Source: Bacteroidota bacterium
Lineage (GTDB): Bacteria > Bacteroidota > Bacteroidia > Sphingobacteriales > Sphingobacteriaceae
Assembly: GCA_023450085.1 (NCBI GenBank)
Contig: JAEXHI010000021.1
Span: 186,001-250,000, forward strand
Length of the DNA: 64,000 bases
Direction of reading: 5' to 3'
Position numbers and translations under genes: made by a program. The notes beneath the pieces were generated by a model that worked only from the letters and a program-made list of their open reading frames with translations, searched no databases and was not told where the DNA came from. The first letter of the stretch is position 1. Each line of letters begins with the position of its first letter. Below, one piece after another: positions 36,916-45,362 of the stretch.

Positions 36916-37560
36916 ATGGGAAAAATTGAACAGGGCATTTTAGGAGCCTTTTCTGGTACAGTAGGTACCGTAGTGGGATCACGTTGGCGTGGTATTAGGT
37001 ACATGCGTGGCAAGGGACCAAGTACACGTACCACAAGCACACTAAAACAGAACAGACAGCGTGAGCGCTTTTCAGTGATGGTGCAATTTATCAAAGCAAT
37101 GAGTGTTATGGTGAGCTTAGGCTTTAAAAAGCTGGCCATTAACATGACCACCGCCAACGCCGCACTTTCCTACAACCTTAAAAATGGCGTAACAGGCACC
37201 TACCCTAACTTTGAGGTGGCTTACGACATGGTGTTGCTTAGTCGTGGCGATTTGCCTAACGCAAGGAGCGTAACTGCCGAAGCTGATGCTGGACCCGTGG
37301 TAAAATTTACCTGGCTAAACAATGCAGGTAGCGGCAAGGCTTTAAACAGCGACTTAGTGATGGTTGCGGCTTATTGCGAAGCGCTTGATGTGGCTATTTT
37401 CAGCATTTTGGACAATGCCGACAACCGCGAAAAGCAATTGCTCACTTTAAACGTAAGCGACTTTGCTGGGCTTAGCGTTGAAACTTACCTTACTTTTTTT
37501 AGTCTTGATGGTAAAGAAATTGCCGACAGCGTTTACACGGGCAATGTGCAGCTGCCTTAA
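36916..37560 (+). CDS. DUF6266 family protein
   Basis: 214 aa from the ATG at 36916 (MGKIEQGILGAFSGTVG). The in-frame extension to 36784 is composed of unlikely coding sequence and is not used. The N-terminus, GAFSGTVGTVVGSRWRGIRYMRG, and following GPSTRTTSTLKQNRQRERF are the DUF6266 signature; the rest is a beta-rich domain. Members often occur in several copies in Pedobacter and relatives, near mobile or phage-like loci; function unknown. No signal peptide. A strong terminator follows. Confidence 0.88.
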   Translation: MGKIEQGILGAFSGTVGTVVGSRWRGIRYMRGKGPSTRTTSTLKQNRQRERFSVMVQFIKAMSVMVSLGFKKLAINMTTANAALSYNLKNGVTGTYPNFEVAYDMVLLSRGDLPNARSVTAEADAGPVVKFTWLNNAGSGKALNSDLVMVAAYCEALDVAIFSILDNADNREKQLLTLNVSDFAGLSVETYLTFFSLDGKEIADSVYTGNVQLP

Positions 37561-37581
37561 AAGGTGCTTGCCGAAAGATTG

Positions 37582-37616
37582 GAGCAGGGGCTAGCGATGG
37601 CTCTTGCTCTTTTTTT
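37582..37616 (+). terminator. Rho-independent terminator after the DUF6266 gene
   Basis: GAGCAGGGGC (37582-37591) pairs with GGCTCTTGCTC (37599-37609), with two G-T pairs, and a T7 tract follows at 37610-37616. Confidence 0.85.
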
Positions 37617-38183
37617 GAACTAGGTACTAGGGGTTAGGAATTAGGAGCTAGGAGTTAGTTGCTAGTAGTTAGTTGCTAGTAGTTAGTGATTAGTGGTTAG
37701 GGATTAGGAATAAAGAGTAAAGAACAAGGAATAAAGATTGGGAGCTTAGTTAGCCAGTGGTGCTTTTATAGTGCGTCATCCTCAACTTGATCGAGCATCT
37801 TAATGAAATAGAAAAGAAAACTTTATAACGCTTTAAGATCCCCGCATACGCGAGGATGACGATGTAGGAAAGGAATAAACCAGTGAACCGGTGAACCAAT
37901 GAACTAAATAAACAATTAACCAGTTAAAGAGATTCTTCTCCCGAATAGTCGGGACAGGGCCGCACTCAGAATGACAAAAAAGCCAATGAATCTCAAAGAG
38001 TAGCGACGGGGATGCTCTCAGAATGACAAAGTAGTCGAGATGACGCAGTTGAAAGGAAATGAACTAATGAACTAATAAAAAACACCCCACCCTTTGGGCA
38101 CCCCTCTAAAAGAGGGGAATTTGGGAACTACTCATCTAATCCCGACTATTCGGGACTAACCACTAATCACTAACAACTAGCCA
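37617..38183. repeat. Repeat-filled gap
   Basis: TTAGTT/TTAGTG-like hexamer run (about 37622-37705), one 88-bp hairpin element (37774-37861), the AACAATTAACCAGTTAAA module (about 37910-37930), GAATGACAAA-type blocks (about 37965-38030), one 45-bp two-hairpin element in reverse (about 38080-38132) and another hexamer run up to the next stop codon. Confidence 0.7.
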
Positions 38184-38615
38184 CTAGTTTTTAAAAAACA
38201 CAAACTGTTTATCCTCGCTAAAATTAATAGGTACCGTGGGGTCAAAATGCGGAATGCCGACGGTCATTTTGGTGATGCCTTCACCCATGATCAAATGATT
38301 ATTTTTCATTAAGAAAGCCACAGGTTTACGTTTCCATTCTAATTTGTAATGCAAAAAGTGGAATTCCCCAATTAAGGTATCGCCTTTCACCAAACCCTTT
38401 ACTGTTCCTGAGTCTCTGAAAACACCATGTTCATTGATCATTAGTGTACCGGTAAACATTTCCTTTGATTGGTTAAGGAGCACAATAGCGGTATCGCCCT
38501 GCTTGTGAGCTACATATTTCACATAAGTAAGTTGCGTAGGTTTTTGGTTATTTCCGCACGATGTGATCAAAAGCGCTACTACAAGTAGCAGGTAATGGAG
38601 TTTAAATAAGCTCAT
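38184..38615 (-). CDS. Small lipoprotein, unknown function
   Basis: 143 aa with a lipoprotein signal: hydrophobic LLLVVALLITSCGNN with Cys at residue 20. The mature part is a compact beta domain (YVAHKQGDTAIVLLNQSKE, GTLMINEHGVFRDSG, DTLIGEFHFLHYKLEWKRK). No Cys beyond the lipid anchor. I do not recognise the family. It stands alone between two repeat blocks. Confidence 0.75.
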   Translation of the reverse strand: MSLFKLHYLLLVVALLITSCGNNQKPTQLTYVKYVAHKQGDTAIVLLNQSKEMFTGTLMINEHGVFRDSGTVKGLVKGDTLIGEFHFLHYKLEWKRKPVAFLMKNNHLIMGEGITKMTVGIPHFDPTVPINFSEDKQFVFFKN

Positions 38616-39028
38616 AGCGTAGCTAAGTTACTGGTTTTAGTTGGAAGCAGGAGTTAGGGATTAGGTAGTGATTAGCTAATTGGATGATTTGATAATGAGA
38701 TGATGGAGATCAATAGCACTGAACAAGGAATAAGGATTGGGTGCTTATTTAGCCAGTGGTACTTTCATAGTACGTCATGCTCAACTCGATTGGGCATCTT
38801 AATGCAATAAGAAAACTTTATAACGCTTTAAGATCCCCGCATACGCGAGGATGACGGTGTAGGAAAAGAATGAACTAATGAACCAGTGAGCCAATGAACT
38901 AATTAAACAATTAACCCATTTTACTTAGAGATTCTTCTCCCGAAGTATCGGGACAGGGTAATACTTAGAATGACAAAAAGAGCTAGAGACCACTACTAAC
39001 TACTAATCACTAACTACTAGCCACTAAA
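38616..39028. repeat. Repeat-filled gap
   Basis: Holds one 84-bp hairpin element (38773-38856), the AACAATTAACCCATTTTA module (about 38905), a CCCGAAGTATCGGGA palindromic piece (about 38938-38952) and a TTAGTG-like run before the stop of the regulator gene. Confidence 0.65.
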
Positions 39029-40057
39029 TTACTGCTTAATCTGGCTCAAACGCTCTATAGATACCACATGAATGGCGTTACCGTGCTTCTCAATCAGTTT
39101 CTCTTCTTTAAAATCAGCGAGCATACGACTTACTGTTTCACTGGCGGTGCCTACAAAAGCAGCTAAATCATCACGGGAGATTTTCAAGGTACAGTTATCC
39201 TCCTGGTCTTTGGCAAACTTTCTAGACAGTTGGACCAAAGCCTCGGCAACCCGTTTACGCACCGAGAAATAAGCTAATTTCAGCATCTGCTCTTCCTTAA
39301 AACGAATATTGCCTGACAATAGCTCAATGAATGCTGTAGCCATTTCCTGATGGTTAAACAAGGCATCCATAAAATCGGCTTTGGGAATCAATAACAGTTC
39401 CGTATCCGTTAAAGTGGCTGCATTATCGGCATAGCTTACCCCACAGCATAGGCTTTCGTAACCAAAGAAATCACCATCTTTATAAATATTAGAAGAAAGC
39501 TCCCTACCATCCTTAAAGCGTTTGTAGGTTTTCACCTGTCCGCTTTTAATGAAGTATAAGTAACCAGGTTCATCGTTTTCTACGTAAATGACTTGCTTAT
39601 TGCCAAAGCTCCTGCCCTTTCCCCTTTGTTTCAGTTCCGAGAAAATAGTCTGCAGATCCTTAGGGGCAGCCTTAAAGCCTACCGTTTGGCTTTTCTTCTT
39701 TAACCTACTTTCAATGGCGTTAAATAGTTCCAGATCATCAAAAGGCTTGGTTAAATAATCATCAGCGCCCATTTCCATGCCCTTGCGCATATCAGCCCTT
39801 TCGGCTTTTGCCGTCATGAAGATAAAGGGAATACTGGCCAGCTTTGGATTTTTGCTTAACAGGTACAATACGCCGTAGCCATCTAGTTCAGGCATCATGA
39901 TATCGCACAGGATAATATCTGGCGAGGAACTTAGGGCCATTTCTACCCCTAGTTTACCATTCTTGGCCGATAGGGCTTCATAGCCAGCCAAGGTCAATAC
40001 TTCTACCGTACCTTCTCTAATGTCGTCGTTGTCTTCTATAACCAGTACCTTCTTCAT
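39029..40057 (-). CDS. Receiver-Crp/Fnr fusion regulator (FixJ-FixK-like)
   Basis: 342 aa, three domains. Receiver (1-122): IEDNDD, phospho-acceptor Asp52 in ILCDIMMPELDG, FMTAK, LTKPFDD. Cyclic-nucleotide-binding-like beta barrel (about 150-255): VENDEPGYLYFIKSGQVK, YKDGDFFGYESL. Crp-type helix-turn-helix (about 265-342): SRDDLAAFVGTASETVSRML. The recognition helix has Glu, Ser and Arg in the FNR pattern (SETVSR, FNR VETISR), so a TTGAT/TGAT-type half-site is predicted. No FNR-type Fe-S Cys cluster is visible, so signal input is more likely phosphorylation. It is next to the FixL-like kinase and is probably its partner. Three matching sites were found in the window. Confidence 0.93.
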   Translation of the reverse strand: MKKVLVIEDNDDIREGTVEVLTLAGYEALSAKNGKLGVEMALSSSPDIILCDIMMPELDGYGVLYLLSKNPKLASIPFIFMTAKAERADMRKGMEMGADDYLTKPFDDLELFNAIESRLKKKSQTVGFKAAPKDLQTIFSELKQRGKGRSFGNKQVIYVENDEPGYLYFIKSGQVKTYKRFKDGRELSSNIYKDGDFFGYESLCCGVSYADNAATLTDTELLLIPKADFMDALFNHQEMATAFIELLSGNIRFKEEQMLKLAYFSVRKRVAEALVQLSRKFAKDQEDNCTLKISRDDLAAFVGTASETVSRMLADFKEEKLIEKHGNAIHVVSIERLSQIKQ

Positions 40058-40156
40058 GATCTATTATTTATAATTTAATTAGACGATAATCATATTTATC
40101 ACTAACGTTTCTAGCCCCTTTCACAGTCTCGCCTGCCCTTATGCCGGGCATTGGCA

Positions 40157-40182
40157 CTCCCTTTTGAGAGACCAAAAGGGAG
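40157..40182. other. Hairpin between the kinase and the regulator genes
   Basis: CTCCCTTTTG (40157-40166) and CAAAAGGGAG (40173-40182), perfect 10-bp arms with a 6-base loop, inside the 282-base gap between the FixL-like gene and the regulator gene. No T tract follows, so it may be an RNA processing structure or partial terminator. A separate GATAA-N6-TTATC palindrome lies at 40085-40100, just before the regulator start. Confidence 0.5.
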
Positions 40183-40339
40183 GAAAAGTCGCCGACTGCG
40201 TCTTTTGCTTTTAAAGGCAATACTAAGGCAGTTGCATCAATACCGCAAAAGCCAAGGTCGGGTTAAAGCGTATTAAGGGTTTGTACTTTGGCTCAAAAGC
40301 ACGTATCTGCTTTTATCCAAACCACTACTTGTGCAAACA

Positions 40340-41533
40340 TCACTCTTTCTCAAAAGAGAACTTCAGCGTAAACGTTGTCCCTTTATTTTGCTCCGTTTGG
40401 CAAACCACTGTACCATTCATTAACCCTACATATCGCTTCACAATATTAAGGCCTAAACCAGTACCTGGAATATCGCCCGTGTTATGTGCCCTAAAAAAGG
40501 GCTCAAACAAGTTCACTTTATCTACTTCTGGAATACCAATCCCGTTATCCTTTACCTCTACAATCAGTTCGTTTTGTTTCAATATGGTGTTAAACTGGAT
40601 CATGGTATTTTCTCCCGAATACTTAATAGCATTGGAAATGAGGTTAATGATACAGTTTTTTAACAGGTTATGATCTAAAAACACCTGTGCACTAGTACCT
40701 GTGTGTTCATACACTATCAGCTGGTTTTGCTTACTGATCAGCTGCATTTCCTCTACAATTTCTTCTGCAAAAAAGATAATGTCGAACCAATTGGCCCGAG
40801 GCTCCACCTTGCCAGCCTCCAACTTCTCCAAGGATAGGAAATCGTTAAGGATAGTGGTAAGGTTGTTAATGGCATTTTTGATCTTAGAGGTATGCTTTTC
40901 TACATTAGCCTCGTCGTGCTTAGAGCTGTATTTATCAATTAGCGAAGCCGAAAGCTGAATAGAACTTAAGGGGGTTCTAAACTCATGCGAAGCCATTGAT
41001 ACAAATCTTGTTTTCAACTGATTAAGCTCTTTCTCCTTTTCAAAAAGTGCACTTACATGCTCTTTGGCAGTTTCTAGTTCGTTAATGGAACGGATAAGGT
41101 ATTGCGTACGCTCCTTGATTTTCTGTTCCAGTTCCTCGGTATAGCTTTTGATTTTAAGCTCATCCTCTTTCTGTCTGCTTAAATCGTGGATAAAACCTGT
41201 AAAGATGCGTCGATCAGAGAACTTCACTTCACTTACCCCTAACCTGAAAGGAAACATAGAACCATCCTTACGTTGGCCCTGCACCTCTCTGCCAATGCCA
41301 ATGATATGACGCTCTCCCGTATGACGGTAGTTGGCAATGTACTGATCGTGCCTTGCCTGATCAGGTTGCGGCATCAGTATCGAAACGTTTTTTCCTATCA
41401 GCTCACTACGCTCATAGCCAAACAAGGTAAGCGCCGAAGGATTAATATGCTCAATAATCCCAAACTCGTCAATGGTAATGATTCCATCAATAGCATTCTC
41501 GATAATCGCATTTAACAACTTGGCTCTTTCCAT
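40340..41533 (-). CDS. FixL-like heme-PAS oxygen sensor histidine kinase
   Basis: 397 aa, soluble. The PAS domain (1-125) is strongly FixL-like: MPQPDQARHDQYIANY, GERHIIGIGREVQGQRKDGS, FTGFIHDLSRQKE. In alignment with Bradyrhizobium FixL, the heme ligand His200 corresponds to His62 and the oxygen-sensing Arg220 to Arg82; both are conserved. A coiled coil (120-175) leads to the kinase core with His183 in MASHEFRTPLSS, NLISNAIKYSG, DNGIGI and GTGLGLNI. It should respond to oxygen or another heme ligand and phosphorylate the neighbouring receiver-Crp regulator. Promoter box TAACTTTG at 41556-41563. Confidence 0.93.
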   Translation of the reverse strand: MERAKLLNAIIENAIDGIITIDEFGIIEHINPSALTLFGYERSELIGKNVSILMPQPDQARHDQYIANYRHTGERHIIGIGREVQGQRKDGSMFPFRLGVSEVKFSDRRIFTGFIHDLSRQKEDELKIKSYTEELEQKIKERTQYLIRSINELETAKEHVSALFEKEKELNQLKTRFVSMASHEFRTPLSSIQLSASLIDKYSSKHDEANVEKHTSKIKNAINNLTTILNDFLSLEKLEAGKVEPRANWFDIIFFAEEIVEEMQLISKQNQLIVYEHTGTSAQVFLDHNLLKNCIINLISNAIKYSGENTMIQFNTILKQNELIVEVKDNGIGIPEVDKVNLFEPFFRAHNTGDIPGTGLGLNIVKRYVGLMNGTVVCQTEQNKGTTFTLKFSFEKE

Positions 41534-41555
41534 GTATTTAATTCAAAAGGTTGTT

Positions 41556-41563
41556 CAAAGTTA
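41556..41563 (-). promoter_or_regulatory. TAnnTTTG -7 box of the FixL-like gene
   Basis: TAACTTTG on the minus strand, a full match to the Bacteroidota -7 consensus, about 23 bases before the ATG at 41533. Unlike the three oxidase-regulon promoters, no FNR-type site lies 55 bp upstream. Confidence 0.6.
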
Positions 41564-41599
41564 AAATTTTAGGCAATTGGTTTTTTCGTTTTTTGGTTG

Positions 41600-41980
41600 G
41601 TTTGTTTTTTAGTGGTTAGTGGTTAGTGGTGGGCACAGGCTTTTTTTGTCATTCTGCTCCTACTTTGTCATCCAGAGCGCAGCGAAGGATCTCTGTAAAA
41701 GGGTTATTCGGTTAATTGTTTAACTGGTTAATCTTAGTACATTTAGTACATCTTCTTAGATCTTAAGAGATCCCTCGTCGCTGCGCTTCCCTCGGAATGA
41801 CAAAAGGGTATTCGCTAATTCCTTTCCTACAGCGTCATCCTCGCGTATGCGGGGATCTTAAAGCGTATCGCTACATGTTTTCCTTTCTATGCCTTAGGAT
41901 GCCCAATCAAGTTGAGCATGACGTACTATGAGCACCACAAGCTAATCACCACCTAAGTCCTAATCCCTAACTGCTTACTC
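41600..41980. repeat. Repeat-filled gap
   Basis: Hexamer-type TTAGTGG run (about 41611-41630), the GGTTATTCGGTTAATTG module (about 41701-41733), the 35-bp element in reverse (about 41766-41806) and one 91-bp hairpin element (41833-41923). Confidence 0.65.
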
Positions 41981-43747
41981 CTAATTAAAAACCACCTTCT
42001 CCAACCTTTCCTCTGATAAACGAAGCTCCTTTAACACGTTCACATTGGCCAATTCAGCAAATAAACCTTTATAGTAGTTAATACCCTTATGTAACTGATC
42101 CTTAAACCCATCCAAGTGTTTCTTCTTCTTCTCGTTGATGTCTTCCCAATAGCGTTGAATTTCTGCTTGCAGGTAGTCGATATACAAGTTCAGTTCATTG
42201 ACAAACACATGCGGTCGTTGCACTTTTTCCAATAAGTTAATGCCTCCGTAAATGTGTTTGACCATTTCATCTAAGGAGTAAACTTGATTAAAAAATGCCA
42301 AGTTAGGTCCAGGACAAATAGCCACCGCTTTGCTCTCTTTTGGTTTTAGCATATTGGTTTTAATATAGGTAGATGTGCATAAACCTTCGCACAAGCATAC
42401 TTTCTCGGTAATGCGTTCGTAGGCTTTTTGATGAGCTTCTTCATCCAACTGTTGCGCTTCCAACTCCTTTAATTTGAGCTTTTGGTATTTACTGGAAGCG
42501 GTGCAAATGGGTTCTTTGGTAAACTCTGTATTGGTACACAAATATTTCTTGGTACATGGACTCCCAGGTTTTCCAGCGGCAATACGATCCAAACGTTGTT
42601 GCTCGGCACTGCTATATTTGAAATTGTTGAACAGTACCCCCAACGGCGATGAATTGCTTAAATAGTAATCCTGCTGCTCTGCTTGTGCCAATTGTTGTAA
42701 GGTTTGTTCATCTACATTAGTGACCTCGGGCACTAACAAAAACGGACTGCCCCAACCTGTAGCGTCCAAGCGGTAATATTTGAGCAAGAATTCGTTTTCT
42801 TGTGCCGTGCCAATGCCTCCCTGTACGGTAATGCGCTGTTTGGGCATTTGAGCAATGTTGATGTTTTTTTGCTCCATGGCTTTACGGTAAAGCGTTTCCA
42901 GTTCCAATCGCATTAACGCACGGCTTTGCTTAAACTCTTCCAAAATAGGTCCCAACAAGAAACCATCGGTAGCAAAGGCATGTCCGCCACAGTTTAAACC
43001 TGATTCTATCCTAAACTCCGACACCCATAATCCCTTCTTAGCCAAAAACTTTGCTTGGATCAATGCCGAGCGATAGTCGCTAACTTTTAAGATGATACGC
43101 TTATCAAATTCACCTTCACTATCAGGGTTAAAGCCTTCAAATTTTTCGATGTAACTATATAACCGTGGGTTCATTCCTGCAGAAAGTACTACAGAAGCCT
43201 TTAGTTCACTTTCGGCAAAGGCCTTGAGCGCTGCCAGGGCATCGGTATTTTCATCGCCCAAGTAAGTGCCATCCTTATCAAAGTTAAGCTTGTCTACTTT
43301 GGCCATAATGTTCACATCGATATTGCCTTTCCTCATGCGCTGACGTAAACGGTCTTGGAAGATTTTCTTGCGTGGACCTTCAGGATAGTCCATCATGAGC
43401 TCATAACCGTGCTTAGTGACCGACCCCTCGGGAAGCAGTTCAAAGTAGCGGCATATATCGTTGCCTGGCACAAAGTCTTGTTGCTTAAGCGCTTCAAACT
43501 GTTCATCTACCAATTGATTGAGCAGGTTCAAATAAGCGGTAATACGCATCACACGATGATCAGCTACTTTCTTCTCAATAGGATGATAAGGGATTTGGTT
43601 CAATTGCGAATGGTATTTACGCATGCGTTCGGTCAGTTCATCATCAACAATAGAAACTACCGATGAAATTCCATAACGAGCCACTTTTAAAGGAGTATCG
43701 ATGGAAAAGCCTAAGCCTAAAACAGGAATATGAAATTGATGGGGCAT
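41981..43747 (-). CDS. Unrecognised TIM-barrel-like, Cys-rich protein under FNR-type control
   Basis: 588 aa. Residues 1-400 resemble FMN-linked TIM-barrel enzymes: VLGLGFSIDTPLKVARYG, VVLSAGMNPRLYS, ITVQGGIGTAQENEFL, GWGSPFLLVPEV. The C-terminal part has Cys groups CTKKYLC, PICTASS, VCLCEGLC and AICPGPN, enough for one or two Fe-S clusters, then a helical tail. No specific family is recognised; an FMN/Fe-S oxidoreductase is inference. Upstream lie a TAATTTTG box and a perfect TGATTTAAATCA palindrome spaced exactly as at ccoNO and hemN, so it probably belongs to the low-oxygen regulon. Confidence 0.8.
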   Translation of the reverse strand: MPHQFHIPVLGLGFSIDTPLKVARYGISSVVSIVDDELTERMRKYHSQLNQIPYHPIEKKVADHRVMRITAYLNLLNQLVDEQFEALKQQDFVPGNDICRYFELLPEGSVTKHGYELMMDYPEGPRKKIFQDRLRQRMRKGNIDVNIMAKVDKLNFDKDGTYLGDENTDALAALKAFAESELKASVVLSAGMNPRLYSYIEKFEGFNPDSEGEFDKRIILKVSDYRSALIQAKFLAKKGLWVSEFRIESGLNCGGHAFATDGFLLGPILEEFKQSRALMRLELETLYRKAMEQKNINIAQMPKQRITVQGGIGTAQENEFLLKYYRLDATGWGSPFLLVPEVTNVDEQTLQQLAQAEQQDYYLSNSSPLGVLFNNFKYSSAEQQRLDRIAAGKPGSPCTKKYLCTNTEFTKEPICTASSKYQKLKLKELEAQQLDEEAHQKAYERITEKVCLCEGLCTSTYIKTNMLKPKESKAVAICPGPNLAFFNQVYSLDEMVKHIYGGINLLEKVQRPHVFVNELNLYIDYLQAEIQRYWEDINEKKKKHLDGFKDQLHKGINYYKGLFAELANVNVLKELRLSEERLEKVVFN

Positions 43748-43772
43748 ATAAAATGAGGTTCTACTTTTCCGT

Positions 43773-43837
43773 CAAAATTATTGACACTGCTCACCTTTTT
43801 GGCGTTTGCAGGTCACATTAAAAAGTGATTTAAATCA
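43773..43837 (-). promoter_or_regulatory. Promoter of the Cys-rich gene: FNR-type site plus TAnnTTTG box
   Basis: TGATTTAAATCA (43826-43837), a perfect FNR-type core palindrome, upstream of TAATTTTG (43773-43780). The centre distance is 55 bp, as at 13799-13863 and 18851-18915. The box lies 26 bases from the ATG. Confidence 0.82.
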
Positions 43838-43844
43838 TAATTTA

Positions 43845-44275
43845 GGAGCTAGGGTTTAGGAGTTAGGAACTAGTGGCTAGTGATTAGTGGTTAGTTAAAT
43901 AGTTCATTGGTTCATTGGTTCACTGGTTCATTAGGAATTAGCTCATTCCTTTCCTATTCCGTCATCTCGACTGAAGTGCAGCGAAATGGAGAGATCTTTG
44001 GACTATGCTTGTTTAATCCTTGCAGATTAGCTAGTCCATTCCTACATCGTCATCCTCGCGTATTCGAGGATCTTAAAGCGTATTGTTATAAAATTTTCAT
44101 TTCTATTGCATTAAGATACCCAATCAAGTTAAGCACGACGTACTATAAAAGCACTACTGGCTAAATAAGCACAAAATCCTTATTCCTAGCTCCTGATTCC
44201 TAGTTCCTAATCACTAACCACTAATCACTAATCACTAACCACTAACCGCTAATCACTAGTAACTAGCCACTGCTC
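43845..44275. repeat. Repeat-filled gap
   Basis: Two TTAGGA/TTAGTG-like hexamer runs (about 43845-43895 and 44195-44272), a TTCATTGGTTCACTGG run (about 43903-43930), and one diverged 92-bp hairpin element (44048-44139). Confidence 0.65.
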
Positions 44276-44351
44276 CTCAGTATCAATTCTATGTTAAGCC
44301 TAACTGTTAACATTAACAAAATGATAATATACACTTAACGTACCAATGTCC

Positions 44352-44359
44352 TAGTTTTG
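44352..44359 (+). promoter_or_regulatory. TAnnTTTG -7 box of the Lys-rich gene
   Basis: TAGTTTTG, a full match to the Bacteroidota -7 consensus, 16 bases before the ATG at 44376. Confidence 0.55.
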
Positions 44360-44375
44360 CAGAAAAGCCCATTCC

Positions 44376-44678
44376 ATGAAGAAAGACAAACAAAAAGCCC
44401 AAGTTAAAGCCGATCGTAAAAAAGCAGAAAAAGTAATTAAAGCCACGCTAATTACCGAGCTCGCTACCTTAGCCAGCAAATTCGCTGAGCCTTCAAAGAA
44501 ACTAAAGAAACTGATTGAGAAATCAGCATCGGCATTTGCCAAAGAAATCAATAAAAACATTAAGCCTGTAGAAAAAGTAGCTGCTGAGCAACCAGTAGAA
44601 ACTACCGAAACTGCAGCACCTGCCAAAGTAAGCAAACCACGTGCTACCAAGAAAACAGAAAAGGAAGCAACAAAATAG
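44376..44678 (+). CDS. Lys/Ala-rich basic protein (histone-H1-like composition)
   Basis: 100 aa, about a quarter Lys. The N-terminal 65 residues are a predicted helix (AQVKADRKKAEKVIKATLI, KLIEKSASAFAKEINK), the C-terminal 35 are low-complexity with VEKVAAEQPVETTETAAP and a KPRATKKTEKEATK tail like eukaryotic H1 tails. Histone-like basic proteins are common in Sphingobacteriaceae, possibly nucleoid-associated; no DNA-binding fold can be proved here. It stands alone with its own promoter box. Confidence 0.75.
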   Translation: MKKDKQKAQVKADRKKAEKVIKATLITELATLASKFAEPSKKLKKLIEKSASAFAKEINKNIKPVEKVAAEQPVETTETAAPAKVSKPRATKKTEKEATK

Positions 44679-44817
44679 TTGTATTAATTTATTGCACATA
44701 AATAGCTGTAGCGGTGTTGTTTGCATCATTACGGCTATTTTCTTTTACAAGCATTTTGCCTAAAAATTGAAATTCTATTTCATTTAGCAAATAATTAATT
44801 GCAACTTTGTTTCAGTA

Positions 44818-45168
44818 ATGAAAAAAAGAGCAACATATCGTAAAAGGGCAGCAAATCAGTTTGCGGCATTTTTGTTAACGATATTATTCTTGGCCATTCC
44901 ATTGGTGCAAACCCTACACTCGCACCACAACAATAACTTCTTCAGTAAAAACAATACGGAGAAATCAATCACCGATGCTAGTGAGAAATGTCTCATTTGT
45001 GAGTACACTGCCGAAATAAAAGGCAAACAAATACTCATGAGCCATCCGCCAGTATTGGATATTCCTACGCAGGTATGTGCAACGCTTAACAGTTTCGTAT
45101 ATACCCGGATTTATAAGTTCACCCTACAGAACTTTTCCAACAAAGGCCCTCCTAGCCTTTTAGCTTAA
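44818..45168 (+). CDS. Small exported His/Cys protein before a TonB receptor
   Basis: 116 aa. Basic N-terminus, hydrophobic segment FAAFLLTILFLAIPLVQ, then LHSHHNNNFF and EKCLICEYTAEIKGK. Small proteins with this HSHH plus CxxCE/Y layout are typically encoded directly before TonB-dependent receptors in Bacteroidota and may help in metal handling, which is inference. It is preceded by CAACTTTG (44802-44809), one base off the -7 consensus. The gap to the receptor holds a weak hairpin (AAGGC...GCCTT, 45180-45205). Confidence 0.75.
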   Translation: MKKRATYRKRAANQFAAFLLTILFLAIPLVQTLHSHHNNNFFSKNNTEKSITDASEKCLICEYTAEIKGKQILMSHPPVLDIPTQVCATLNSFVYTRIYKFTLQNFSNKGPPSLLA

Positions 45169-45362
45169 TTTCCCTTTTTAAGGCAACATACCCCTGGTAT
45201 GCCTTGTCTGTAATCCATTTATTTTTTTACCTGAAAATGCCTTAGGGCGCTTTCTCCAACCTATTTCTTGTTTTTGGTGATCTGTTGCACTGCAATAGGC
45301 AAAACGTGGTTGTTTTGTACTAGCCCTGCTACGTCGCCAAATGCTAAGACCAATTGTTTCTG

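Noticed and set aside
40281..40673. Plus-strand open frame of 130 codons
   Set aside because: Antisense to the ATPase domain of the FixL-like kinase, which has full kinase motifs.
43907..44164. Plus-strand open frame of 85 codons
   Set aside because: It lies within the 92-bp hairpin element and hexamer repeats; the translation resembles that of other repeat copies.
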